Assembly: GCA_031769625.1 (NCBI GenBank)
Contig: JAUIMM010000702.1
Coordinates: 2,588,501 to 2,652,500, forward strand
Length of the DNA stretch: 64,000 nucleotides
From: Taudactylus pleione
Lineage: Eukaryota > Chordata > Amphibia > Anura > Myobatrachidae
Direction: 5' to 3'
The translations under genes and the position numbers were made by a program. This document shows, piece after piece, positions 10,561 to 20,848 of this stretch (the stretch's first letter is position 1; the number at the start of each line of letters is the position of its first letter). The notes under the pieces are model-generated. The model did not search any database and had not been told where the DNA came from. It saw only the letters and a program-made list of their open reading frames with translations.

Positions 10561-11860
10561 CACACTTCTTATCAGTATGTGGGGAGCTGGTGCTGGGTCA
10601 GGGGTAGTGTAGTTAGGTAGTGTGTGCGAGGAGCTGGTGCAGGGTTAGTGGCGGTAGTGTAGTGTAGAGTGTGCAGGGCACTGGTGCAGGGTTAGTGGCG
10701 GTAGTGTAGTGTAGAGTGTGCAGGGCACTGGTGCAGGGTTAGTGGCTGTAGTGTAGTGTAGAGTGTGCAGGGAACTGGTGCAGGGTTAGTGGCTGTAGTG
10801 TAGAGTATGTAGTGTAGAGTATGCAGGGAGCTGGTGCAGCGTTAGTGGTGATAGTGTTCAAATCCCGACAGTGGCTGCCCGACAAAGGAGGAAATCCCGA
10901 TCGTCCTAAAGGTAAGTACTAACTAATCTAATTCTACCCCCTAACCCAAACCCTCCTTTAGGGTGCCTAACCCTAACCTCCCCTCTAAGTGCTTAAACCT
11001 AACCCCCCCTTCCCCGCTGCCTAAACCTAAGTCCTCCCCAGGGGTGCTTAACCCTAACCCTCCCTCCCCCTAGCCTAACCCTAACCCTAAACCTAACTCT
11101 TCCCCCCGCGGCTGTCCGCTGCAGCGCCCGGCATCCGCTCGATCGGGACGCCAGGCGCCAGTCTCCCGACGTCGGTCAAATGACAGGCATCTAGATTTAG
11201 ACGCCTGTCATTCATCCCCAGTTGGGAGTACAGTGTCTGGAAGCCGGCGGTCATTTAGACCGTCGGCTTCCGGACTACATCCCGTGCAGGGAGCTGGTGC
11301 AGGGTTAGTGGTGGTAGTGTAGTGTAGAGTGTGTAGGGAGCTGGTGCAGTGTTAGCTGGCTGTAGTGTAGTGTAGAGTGTGCAGGGAGTTGGTGCAGGGT
11401 TAGTGGCAGTAGTGTAGTGTAGAGTATGCAGGGAGCTGGTGCAGGGTTAGTGGTGGTAGTGTAGTGTAGAGTGTGTGTGTAGGGAGCTGGTGCAGGGTTA
11501 GTGGTGGTAGTGTAGTGTTGAGTGTGCAGGGAGCTGGTGCAGGGTTAGTGGTGGTAGTGTAGTGTAGAGTGTGTAGGGAGCTGGTGCAGTGTTAGCTGGC
11601 TGTAATGTAGTGTAGAGTGTGCAGGGAGTTGGTGTAGGGTTAGTGGCAGTAGTGTAGTGTAGAGTGTGCAGGGAGCTGGTGCAGGGTTAGTGGTGGTAGT
11701 GTAGTGTAGAGTGTGTGTGTAGGGAGTTGGTGCTGGGTTGGTGTTGGTAGTGTAGTGTTGAGTGTGCAGGGAGCTGGTGCAGGGTTAGTGGTGGTAGTAT
11801 ACTGTAGAGTGTGCAGGGAGCTGGTGCAGGGTTAGCTGGCTGTAGTGTAGTGTGTCGGGG
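10560..11860. repeat. Minisatellite, ~47-bp unit, interrupted
   Basis: Many units based on GTGCAGGGAGCTGGTGCAGG plus GTTAGTGGTGGTAGTGTAGT. The array is interrupted from about 10857 to 11286 by an inserted element and resumes in register as GTGCAGGGAGCTGG. Confidence 0.9.
10857..11286. mobile_element. ATCCCGAC-family element inside the minisatellite
   Basis: It begins CAAATCCCGACAG and ends GACTACATCCCG. The middle carries CCTAACCCTAACC modules as in the 3996-4370 element. It splits the 47-bp array. Confidence 0.5.
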
Positions 11861-13340
11861 AGCGGGTGCAGGATTAGGTGTAGTGTAGGTAGTGTGTGCA
11901 GGAGGTGGGTGAATGGTTAGAGGTAGTGTTGTGCAGGGTTAGGGGCAGCGGGGTGCTGGGTTAGGGGAAGTACCTGTCCTATGCCCGACCGGTCTATGGA
12001 AGCTGTCTGCAATGCTGGAGAAGAGATGGAGGAGGATAGCGCTGCAGAAGGTGAGTAATTAAGTACTAATTAAGCTAATTGGAAATGCCCAATTGCTTAA
12101 TTAGTCATTAGGAGGGGTGTCCAAAGGGTTCCAGAGCAAGTGCCAACAATTTTTCCTTAAAATATGTATTTTAGGAAAAATTAGACCTGCTCTGGAAGCG
12201 CTCATAAAAATACTAAAATCCTGTGCCCGATTGAATACCAAAAATCTCACACCTACAGTACAAACCCAGCAGGTGAGATATTAATATCAGTTGATTTTAC
12301 TGAAAAAAGAATGTAATAATCTTAATAGTGTTTCTATTTAGAATAAGTTTTACATTAGTCTGGATTCTTAATTGACATCTCCCCTAGACAAGTTGCTTCG
12401 GGTCTGTTCACACAGCCAAAATCATTCTAGTATATGAGAGCATTAGGAATTTCTATTACAGTAAGATTTGGCTGCTCTGTGTACAATATTAACTAAATAT
12501 CTACTGTACTACATTTTCTGGTTAATTGGGAACTTATACAACACCTGTGAACTTGACCATTGACCTCTCTATATTATTGCCACACTATTGGTTTAGTGTT
12601 CATTAATAAATCAGGTAAAACATCAACACAATTATATGACTTTTTATGATGCATCGGGTTTAGTACCTTTGTTGTAAATGGTGACTGTGTCTTAAAAACT
12701 GTATTTGAGTTTCCTTTGAAGCATTGAGCAAGATTGAGGACAAGATGAGAAACAAGTGAACCTTACTAACCTACCTAAGCACATACATTTTTCTAACAGG
12801 TTACTGCATATCTGGAGAATTTCTGTGTTACTAAGGGCTCTATTCATGAAAAACTGATAAAAAGGATTTTCACCTCTTCTGCCTATTCAGGGGAGGGGTT
12901 TAAGGTGGAGAAATCTAAGAATTCTCCAGCTATGCCTCTGATTAGAGTGAAAATCGCTTCCTTATCCAATAATATGGGGAGAGTCATTCAGGGAACGGAA
13001 ATGTCATGTTTAATTTTCACTTCTTAGTTTCATTTTGCCATCAGTAGATCTGTGCTGAAATGTACCTCATTGGGGTACCTATTCATTAACACTAAAATAA
13101 CGGTTTTAAGGACATTTTCCTTAATTACCGTTTTTTTAGTATTCATGAAGACACTTAACACAGGAGATATCACTGATATCTCCTGGTTAAATCCGCCTGT
13201 GTTAATTTCCACACTTCCCATACATTAGTATGGGGATATGAAAATTTTTCTATTCATCAAATTCCTAAAATTATGTAATTTCGGAAATTTGATGGAGTGA
13301 CTATACGCCACTCTGAGGTGGTGTGCTGCAGGTTACACTA
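11861..13340. other. No gene seen; MITE-like stretch from 12837
   Basis: 11861-12836 shows nothing recognisable. From 12837 (GGGCTCTATTCATGAAAAAC) onward the sequence resembles a MITE family whose opposite end, TGCTGAATAGACCCC, appears at about 27645-27660. Short inverted copies of AAATTTCC-type sequence occur near 13270. Confidence 0.4.
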
Positions 13341-13440
13341 ATACCTCTTTTATACCAAAAACCCATGTCCGACCTGGGTTTTCAGAGATGGTTCCAACCC
13401 AGGTCAGACCCCGTTTACACAGCGAAAAAAACCTTTTGAT
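13341..13440. mobile_element. Fragment of a CCAGGTCAGACC MITE family
   Basis: It starts TAATACCTCTTTTATACC and contains AACCCAGGTCAGACCCCGTT. A longer related piece with the opposite end (GGTGTAAAAGGGGTATTA) lies at 27030-27370. Confidence 0.5.
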
Positions 13441-13573
13441 GCAAAGAGCAAAAAAAGAGAATAGACAAATATGCCTTTGTGGGGGCACTCTTACGAATTG
13501 ACTTGAACAATAATATTGAAATGATGAATTAAAGATAAAACTTAACGTTTAATAAACTACTCCTTAAAAAAAA

Positions 13574-13835
13574 ATTCTCGCCAAAGGGTGATAATACACT
13601 TCAAAATATGAACAATTGGCAAATATCACAAAATAATTTTTCAAATACATAAATAATCAAAATATAATTAAATATAACTCAAAGTTTGATCTCCAAAAAA
13701 CTGAAGAATTCTCGCCAAAAAGGTGATAATACACTTCAAATATATGAACAATTGGCAAATATCACAAAATATTCCAAACACATAGAATATCAGGATAACA
13801 CAAAGATCGATCTAAAATGACATACATAAATGTAA
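13574..13835. repeat. Tandem duplication (~135-bp unit) at PLE-1 3' end
   Basis: Two diverged copies start with AATTCTCGCCAAA and share TGATAATACACTTCAAA and ATGAACAATTGGCAAATATC. Confidence 0.8.
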
Positions 13836-14729
13836 GTTTTTAGGCGAAGATATCTCCATAGTAAACCCTGAGGAAAAAAGCAATAATTATATAGAAATTA
13901 ATGTGTAAATAGTATATATCCTACAGGGATATACCACCACTAAAATTTATGCATAACATATAGTAACATAGCCTCTGATAATGTTCAAAATAAGCAATTA
14001 TGACAATGCTGAGGGCTAGTATAGAATTACCTCTCTCTATTGGAACGTAGAAGCCTCAATCAGATTATGACACTGCAGTTGTCATAATATGAGTCCCTTA
14101 AACCTAGGATTAAAGGTAGGAAGTCCCAGATTAGATTATATTGACTGTTAAATATTCGTGCTATAACAAGGCCCTAAGATAGGACAATACTCGTCTGACA
14201 CACGTATGCATAAATGAGCTAACAATTAGCTAACATGTGGGGACAAATCTGATAGAGGCAAATAAATAGATGTGGAAACACTGACCCTATTAAAACAGAT
14301 CTGTGCTGTATTGATGGTAAATCTCACAAAATCTCAAAAGTGATGCATTTAAACAGATTATTAATATATTAACCAACAAGTAGGGTATAGGATGTCTCTA
14401 AATTCGGTATCAGGTCAGTGAAAAATGTAAGGTCCAGGGTGATGAGAAAAGCGACTCTCCACTTCTACTTTCCCCTGTCTATGTATCAAACAGGGGATGA
14501 GAGAGAGGAGGATGCTAGTCCTGGAAGAAACAACAGCAGCGCTTCTGCTGTCTGGGTAATTAGCCGTGTCTAACTCCTGTTACCGCACTGACATTGCAGG
14601 AGAAGTCACCGACATCCTCCCAGATGAGAGAGCGCTATGAGGGAGAGTAAAGAAGAGTACCTTGAAGTCAGAGGTCCATGTTGGAGAGGCTGCTGGAGTG
14701 GTGTAAATGAATGCTGCTGCTCGCGCAGC

Positions 14730-14775
14730 TAGGATGCGCGTTTCGCTGGAAGGCTTGGTCACCTGATCATCAGTG
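14730..14775 (-). ncRNA. Hammerhead-like motif in PLE-1 3' region
   Basis: On the minus strand an intact CUGAUGA (14767-14773) is followed after 22 bases by GAAA (14741-14744), CGCG and AUC. The intervening stem II pairs poorly and I find no convincing stem I, so this is a decayed candidate at best. The context downstream of a PLE nuclease is the main support. Confidence 0.3.
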
Positions 14776-14879
14776 TTGACTCTTGCTTCCTGCTCTTTAC
14801 ATAACATGCATCCAATCATGAGACTGTGCTCTAGAATGACTGCACCATCAAATAATGACCGGGAGGAATCAGACATCCA

Positions 14880-15366
14880 CTCATATTAGTGATTGAGGAA
14901 AAAGGGGTGTTTCCAGATTCGATCATTTACATATGTAAACAAACTGTGAAATCTCTGTCAGCGTGAGACCAATACACAGTCACATTATCAGAGAATACAG
15001 ATGAAGAATCCCATTTTATCAGTATATAAATTTATGTAACCTATATCTAGCCTACTGATATCATATAATATATATAATATATTATGATATATATAAAAAA
15101 ATTATAGTAAACAGTGTATTAGAAAATTAAAAGTAATTATAAATGAAAATAAAATAAAATCATTTGGAAAAAGTGTTGCTGTTAATGTGAGAACAAGGGA
15201 AAAAGGAGATGAAAAGGAAAATACAAGTAATAATATACTTAAAAGGGAAGAAGAAATATGTATGAAAAATGGAAATGTGAGATGAGTTCACAGTCAAAAA
15301 AAAAAGGGGGGGGGAAGGGATGATATGTCACAATTGTCCTGAAGTAAATATTCAAAATGATAAAGG

Positions 15367-15430
<64 letters not shown>

Positions 15431-16173
15431 TTATATATATATATATAAATATATGGGTCAGATTAGTTTATAAGAAATGGAAAATATGAAGAAAATCTGA
15501 AAAGTATAAATGAATAAATGAGAGGATGTATTGATAAAAAGAAAACAGGAAAAAGTGCCTGGGTGTAAATGGCATAGACTGTATAAGTGACAAAAATTCA
15601 ATGAAATTGCACAGGAATGTGAAGGGGCTGATGGTTGTGGTTGAACCTAAACACGTGTATTCTGTGTGTATGAATGTGGGAGGGGAAGAAAGGAAAAAAT
15701 GACTTTTAACCTGAATGTGATTAGTGTCGTGTCTCAGTGTGTGGACGTGAATTTGAAACTACTGATGTGAATACAGAAAGTAAAAAAAAAAGGGGGCAGA
15801 GGGAGCAAAATTATGTAAATATATAAATATTTGTGAGAATAAATAGAGTGGTAGTTTATATTGCTGTGAATGTGACGCAGTCTGTGAACAAAAATGAGTG
15901 GGCTTTTTTGATGTGATGTGTCAGGTGATAAGTGGGCTGGGTCCATAGAATATAACAATAATGATGAAGATAAAATATGAATGAGAAATAGAATAAAAAA
16001 ATGGTGATAAGAGATTAACATTAGAACTAGATCATCATAACGAAGGAATGGTGCAAATATACAACATTTTGAAGTATAAACGTGTTAAATAAAAAGAAAC
16101 ACATGAAAAGAACATGATAAAGAATATAAAGGAAATGGTGAGACAGACAACACATTGGATAAATTTTATATAG
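14880..16173. other. AT-rich non-coding PLE-1 3' region
   Basis: No genes. It contains an (AT)n tract at about 15370-15446 and A/G-rich stretches. Confidence 0.5.
15370..15446. repeat. (AT)n microsatellite
   Basis: Alternating AT/TA run of about 75 bases with a few interruptions (CATAT, TTATA). Confidence 0.95.
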
Positions 16174-17066
16174 CGTATATATACTCGAGTATAAGTCGAC
16201 CCGAATATAAGCCGAGGTACCTACTTTTACCACAAAAAACTGGAAAAACTTATTGACTCGAGTATAAGCCTAGGGTGGGAAATGGCAGCAGCTGGTAGTG
16301 CCCCCAGTAGTAATTCCCCCTGGTTGTGCCCCCAGTAGTAATCCCTCCTGGTAGTGCCCCCAGTTTGTAATCCCCCTTTCAGTGCCTCCAGTAGTAATCC
16401 CCCCCTGGTAGTGCCCCCAGTGGTAATCCCCCCTTTTAGTGCCCCCTGTAGTAATCCCCCCTGGTAGTGCCCCCTGTAGTAATCCCCCCCTGGTAGTTCC
16501 CCCTGTGGTAATAACTCCTTTTAGTGCCCCCTGTAGTAATCCCCCCCTGGTAGTACCCCAAGTGGTAATCCCCCGTTTCAGTGCCCCCTGTAGTAATCCC
16601 CCCCTTGTAGTTCCCCCAGTGGTAATAACCCCTTTTAGTGCCCCCTGTAGTAATTGCCCCCTGGTAGTGCCCCCTGTAGTAATCGCCCCCTGGTAGTGCC
16701 CCCTGTAGTTCCCCCCCCAGTAGAGAGAAAAGTAATAAGAATAAAAAAAAAAAATCACTTACCTGAAACTCCTGCTCCTGGTCCCGCCGCTAACAGCTCC
16801 TCCGGCCGCTTTGTATGGGAGAGACGTCATTACTCATGACGTCTCTCCCATTACCCACTGCGGGAGCCGGAAGATGGCTCCCGCAGTGGGAGCAGCAGCA
16901 GCCGATGAGAGTCTGACAGACTCTCAGCGGCTGCTGATTACAGCAAACACGCACCTGCCGGCTCCGTCCGGTCAGCGCTACACTTCACTCGAGTATAAGC
17001 CGAGGGGGTACTTTTTCAGCACAAAAAATGTGCTGAAAAAGTCGGCTTATACTCGAGTATATACGG
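16174..17066. mobile_element. TIR element with ACTCGAGTATAAGCCGA ends
   Basis: Left end CGTATATATACTCGAGTATA and right end TATACTCGAGTATATACGG are inverted. Subterminal copies of CGAGTATAAGCC recur at 16258-16270 and 16988-17000. A CpG-rich interior (GACGTCATTACTCATGACGTC palindrome near 16825) and a minisatellite fill it. Superfamily not determined. Confidence 0.65.
16300..16720. repeat. Minisatellite, ~29-33-bp unit
   Basis: Units based on TAATCCCCCCTGGTAGTGCC plus CCCAG/CCTGTAG. Long frames across it are repeat artefacts. Confidence 0.9.
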
Positions 17067-17214
17067 TACTCATAAAAATAATAATATATGAAAAAAATTT
17101 AAATAAAATAAACATAAATTGAAAGTGTGATAATGTGATAAAGGGTAAGAATTTTGATGTATAAATAAGAAAAAGGGGGATTATAGATAATAGAGATAAA
17201 TAGGGCCAAACTAA

Positions 17215-17922
17215 TTACTCTGTCAAGAAAACACTGTAGTTTATATTTTCATTCAGACCTCCAGGTATCAATGTTCCTAAATGGAAGATCCATTTGCTTT
17301 CTTTTCTCTGGAGGGCTTTGGTCAGGGTTCCCCCTCTTAGGCTTATTTTGACTTTCTCTAGATAAAATACCTTTAGGTCTTGTATCCTTCCAGAGTGTAT
17401 ATGATGAAAATGTTTCGACACTGTAGTTAGTTGTTTCATTTTACTAATGTCTGTACCGGCATTTCGAACATTGCCTATATGTTCTAGGATTCTGGTCTTC
17501 ATCATCCGTGACGTCATACCAACATATTTTTTCTCACATGTACAGGTAATGCAGTAGATGACATTTGTTGTTCTGCAATTATGAAAATCCTTAATTTTCA
17601 TTAATTTACCATATTTGTCTTTAATCATATTAATGTTGAGTATGTGTGAACATACTTTGCAGCTCCCACATGGGTAACTGCCTGTAGTGGAAGAATTTTT
17701 CTTTGGTTTTAGGGTGAAGTGACTTCTTTCTAGTTGGTCTTTGAGGTTCGGTGCCCTCCGCCGACTCATATTAACTTTGTCTTCCAAGTTTTTGGCCAAA
17801 ACAGTATCTGATAACAAAATTTGCCAGTGTTTCTGTAATGTGTTTTTAGCTTCTTTCCAACTGTTGCAGAAATCCCCTATAAACCTGATGATATTGGTAT
17901 TTTCTCTTTTGAGGTTTCTCAC
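17215..17922 (-). pseudogene. PLE-1 C-terminal linker and GIY-YIG endonuclease
   Basis: This 235-residue frame carries the Penelope-type Cys cluster CGSCKVC (residues 85-91) and the GIY-YIG core NVIYCITCTCEKKYVG (17518-17562). TSRMMKTRILEHIGNV follows with the expected Arg and Glu-His positions. The C-terminal part ends WIFHLGTLIPGGLNE, the usual PLE tail. The nuclease nicks DNA to prime reverse transcription in this class. The domain itself is uninterrupted, but it is in a different frame from the RT segment just upstream. Gene context: RT at 17958-19126 on the same strand. Confidence 0.9.
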
Positions 17923-17957
17923 TAAAAATCAGGGATTCTCTTTGTGTTCTTGAGACT

Positions 17958-19126
17958 TCATTTTTTTTCTCTCTTTATCAGTCTTTTGCTGTACCCTCTA
18001 TCATGCAGTCTAGTAGTAATATCTTTATTTTGAATTTCAAATGTGTTTTTGTTTGAGCAGTTCCGTTGCAATCTCAGAAATTCTCCCTTAGGGATATTCT
18101 TTATGGTTGGTGGAAAGTGAGAACTGTGACTGTGGAGTACACTGTTTGTGGACATCTCGTTCCTATAGATTTGTGTACAGATTTTATTATTTTCTCCTCT
18201 AAGGATTCTGAGATCCAGGAATGAAATACTAGTACTGCTGCTGTCACATGTTAGTTTCAGATTGACATCATTATTATTGAGATATTCGATTAAATCATCC
18301 AGTTGGATCTTTGATCCATCCCATATCATCAGGATGTCATCTATATAGCGCATCCAGATGATAATGTGTTGGGTGTGGGATTCATTATGATCTTGAAACA
18401 CATGTTCATGTTCCCTCCACCCTAAAAAGAGGTTAGCGTATGTGTATGTGCACATGCTGCCCCCATCTCAGTACCACTCATTTGGATATGGAAGCGATTG
18501 TTGAAGGTGAAATAATTATGGTGTAGGGCAAAATCTAGGAGTTCCAATTCTTGGAAATCTTCCAGTCCTTCCATAGTAAAAAAATATTTATCTGCTTGAA
18601 TCCCTAAATTGTGGATGATAGAGGTGTAGAGGGATTCGACATCAAGACTGACAAGAAGGTGGTTATCGTCAAGGGTGATGTCATGTATTTTTCTCAGAAC
18701 ATCAGTTGTGTCCTTAGTGTAAGATGGAAGACTAAGGACATGTTGCCTAAGAGTAACATCAAGGAAACAACTGGCTTTCTCTAGGAGTCCTCCATTCCCC
18801 GACATTATAGGTCTACTAGGTGGATTTACCAGGTTTTTATGAACCTTCTGTAGAAGATAGAATATCGGGGTTCTTGTATGTGATACCCATAGGTAATCAT
18901 ATTCCGTTTTTGTTATTGTACCATTGTAGAAAGCCTTATCTATGATCCTAAGATATAGAGTTTTAAAATTATAGGCAGGATCAAATAAGGTAGTATGATA
19001 ACATGAAACATCTTGTAGCTGTTTGTTGGCTTCCTTAAGGTACATTTTTAATGGCCAGATGACAAAGTTTCCACCTTTATCAGATGGTTTGATTACCACA
19101 TCTTCCCAATTTTTTATTTCTTCCAT
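17958..19126 (-). pseudogene. PLE-1 reverse transcriptase region
   Basis: Two overlapping minus-strand frames cover the Penelope RT. The upstream one (18422-19126) has IKPSDKGGNFVIW, a typical PLE motif before RT1, then KVHKNLVNPPSRPIMSG and LLVSLDVESLYTSIIHNLG, which holds the first catalytic Asp. A frameshift near 18430-18460 moves to the second frame, which contains RYIDDILMIWDGS with catalytic YIDD at 18336-18347 and ISFLDLRI downstream. PLE reverse transcriptases are related to telomerase RT, and the DKGG motif is diagnostic. Catalytic residues survive, but the frame breaks make it non-functional. Confidence 0.9.
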
Positions 19127-19689
19127 GGCTTTCCTGAGTGGTGGGCTGAAATTATCAATAGGTTTACGATGTTTTTGTGGTTTATAGATGTTGTCAAAAT
19201 CCTTTGATACTAGTCTAAGAAAGACAATAACTTTAGGGCATATATTCTCTGGTGAAAAAAAAGGTGAATGCTTCTTACATATGGGTCTCGGATTAGTGGA
19301 CTGTGTTTAGGTATCTTGAGCTAGTTCTTCTAAGGCTGCAAGTGCCTCAAATTCCAAATGGGAGACATCATCCGTGTTGGTATTAGTATTGGTATCACTA
19401 AACCTGGTATTATAAAATTTATTTAAAAGAAGTTTCCTCCCAAAGAGTTTCAAATTGGTTTCCCAAGAGAGACCTTTGCTCAGTACCTGGGTTTGAGCTT
19501 CAGTGAGAATATGTTCAGACAAATTGATAATCTTGAGCTTTGAGGTTGAGGTTGATATAGTTATCTCTTGTTGGTCCTTGTTGAGTACCGACTCAGTGAC
19601 TGGTGTTCCCATCTGTCTCTTCCTCTTGCCACCAACCTCGTTATGGATTTGTGGGGAGTCTGTGGGTACCCCTTGTTTCCTCTAAAAAA
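19127..19689 (-). pseudogene. PLE-1 pre-RT segment, 3' of the LTR insertion
   Basis: Frames here encode LKIINLSEHILTEAQTQVLS followed by KGLSW, the NLS...LLSKGLSF motif that precedes RT in Penelope elements. Internal stops and frame changes occur. It joins the segment at 26239-26928, interrupted by the sushi element at the GACAT duplication. Confidence 0.8.
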
Positions 19690-19694
19690 GACAT

Positions 19695-20848
19695 TGTCAC
19701 GCTTGGCGCTGGGGGAGTGGAAACTCTGAGTCCGGGTTGCAGAAGGAAACGAGGACGAGGGGCCTGGATATATGTTCTCCTCATCCACAGCTCTCGAGTG
19801 TTGACGAGACCTGGGCAATGGTGCGGAGTCTAACCCACAGGATGGTGTTCGCCAGTGACCCCCTCCAATCGGGATTTGGGCTTAGCTGCACCCTGTGAGC
19901 AGGTCGCGGTCCTTTGACCAGGTACCCCAGCTCAGTGGGAATTGGAGACACAAATAACCGTGGCCCTAATAAGAGATGCCTAAGGTTTAAGGCACTGTGG
20001 AGTGATCCACAAACAATGTAAAGAAGTCTGGCAATACTGTAGCACAAAGTTCACTAGTGACACGTTTAACACACAGGCAGATATGGTAATTCACTGTTGT
20101 ATGAAGTTCACTAGAGGCTCGTTTAGCACACAGGCAGCTGGTAATTAATTGTTGCACCTGGTTCACTAGAGACTTGTTTAGCACACAGGCAGATGGTAAT
20201 ACACTGTTGCATGAAGTTCACTAGAGACACGTTTAGCACACAGGCAGATGGTAATTCACTGTTGCACAAGGTTCACTAGAGACACGTTTTAGCACACAGG
20301 CAGATGGTAATTCACTGTTGCACAAGGTTCACTAGAGACACGTTTAGCACACAGGCAGATGGTAATACACTGTTGCAAGAAGTTCACTAGAGACACGTTT
20401 AGCACACAGGCAGATGGTAACTCACTGTTGCACAGGGATCACAGTAACGTCTTGGCACACAGGCAGAGATGGAACACACTGTAGATGAAATAGAACGCCA
20501 GGAACCTGGACCGGAACTCAACTAGGGACTAGGAGACAACCGTTGTTCAGGTAGTTTGCAGAAAGGTGGAAGCAGGCTATATACCCCACAGAACCCTTTG
20601 ATAGGTGCACAGCGATCAGCTGATGCTCACCTATCCCAGGCCAGAAGTACAGTCACATGGGCCGACTGACATGGCGGCGCCCATGCTGGGAACCCCGAGT
20701 CCAGACACCGGACCGCCCGCAGTCCCCTACGCACAGGGAGAATGCTCAGTGTCCTCTCAGCCGCCACGCCAGCTGCCCGACCGCCCGGGAGATCAAAGGA
20801 AGCCGGCGAGGAGGTAAGGCCGTGCTGATCCCCGGCAGAGCCCTGACA
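19695..20848 (-). repeat. 3' LTR of the sushi element
   Basis: 1154 bp, starting TGTCACGCTT and ending CCCTGACA on the plus strand. It has seven 55-bp tandem units, one more than the 5' LTR. Confidence 0.95.
20049..20435. repeat. 55-bp tandem array in 3' LTR (7 units)
   Basis: Units start GTTCACTAGAGACACGTTTA and continue GCACACAGGCAGATGGTAAT. An eighth, degraded unit follows. Confidence 0.9.

Noticed and set aside
16270..16758. 162-residue Gly/Thr-rich frame and the complementary frame
   Set aside because: Translation of a minisatellite array, with no domain outside the repeat.
20049..20435. Regular repeat array as possible CRISPR
   Set aside because: The units are contiguous 55-bp tandem repeats without unique spacers, inside an LTR of a eukaryotic element.
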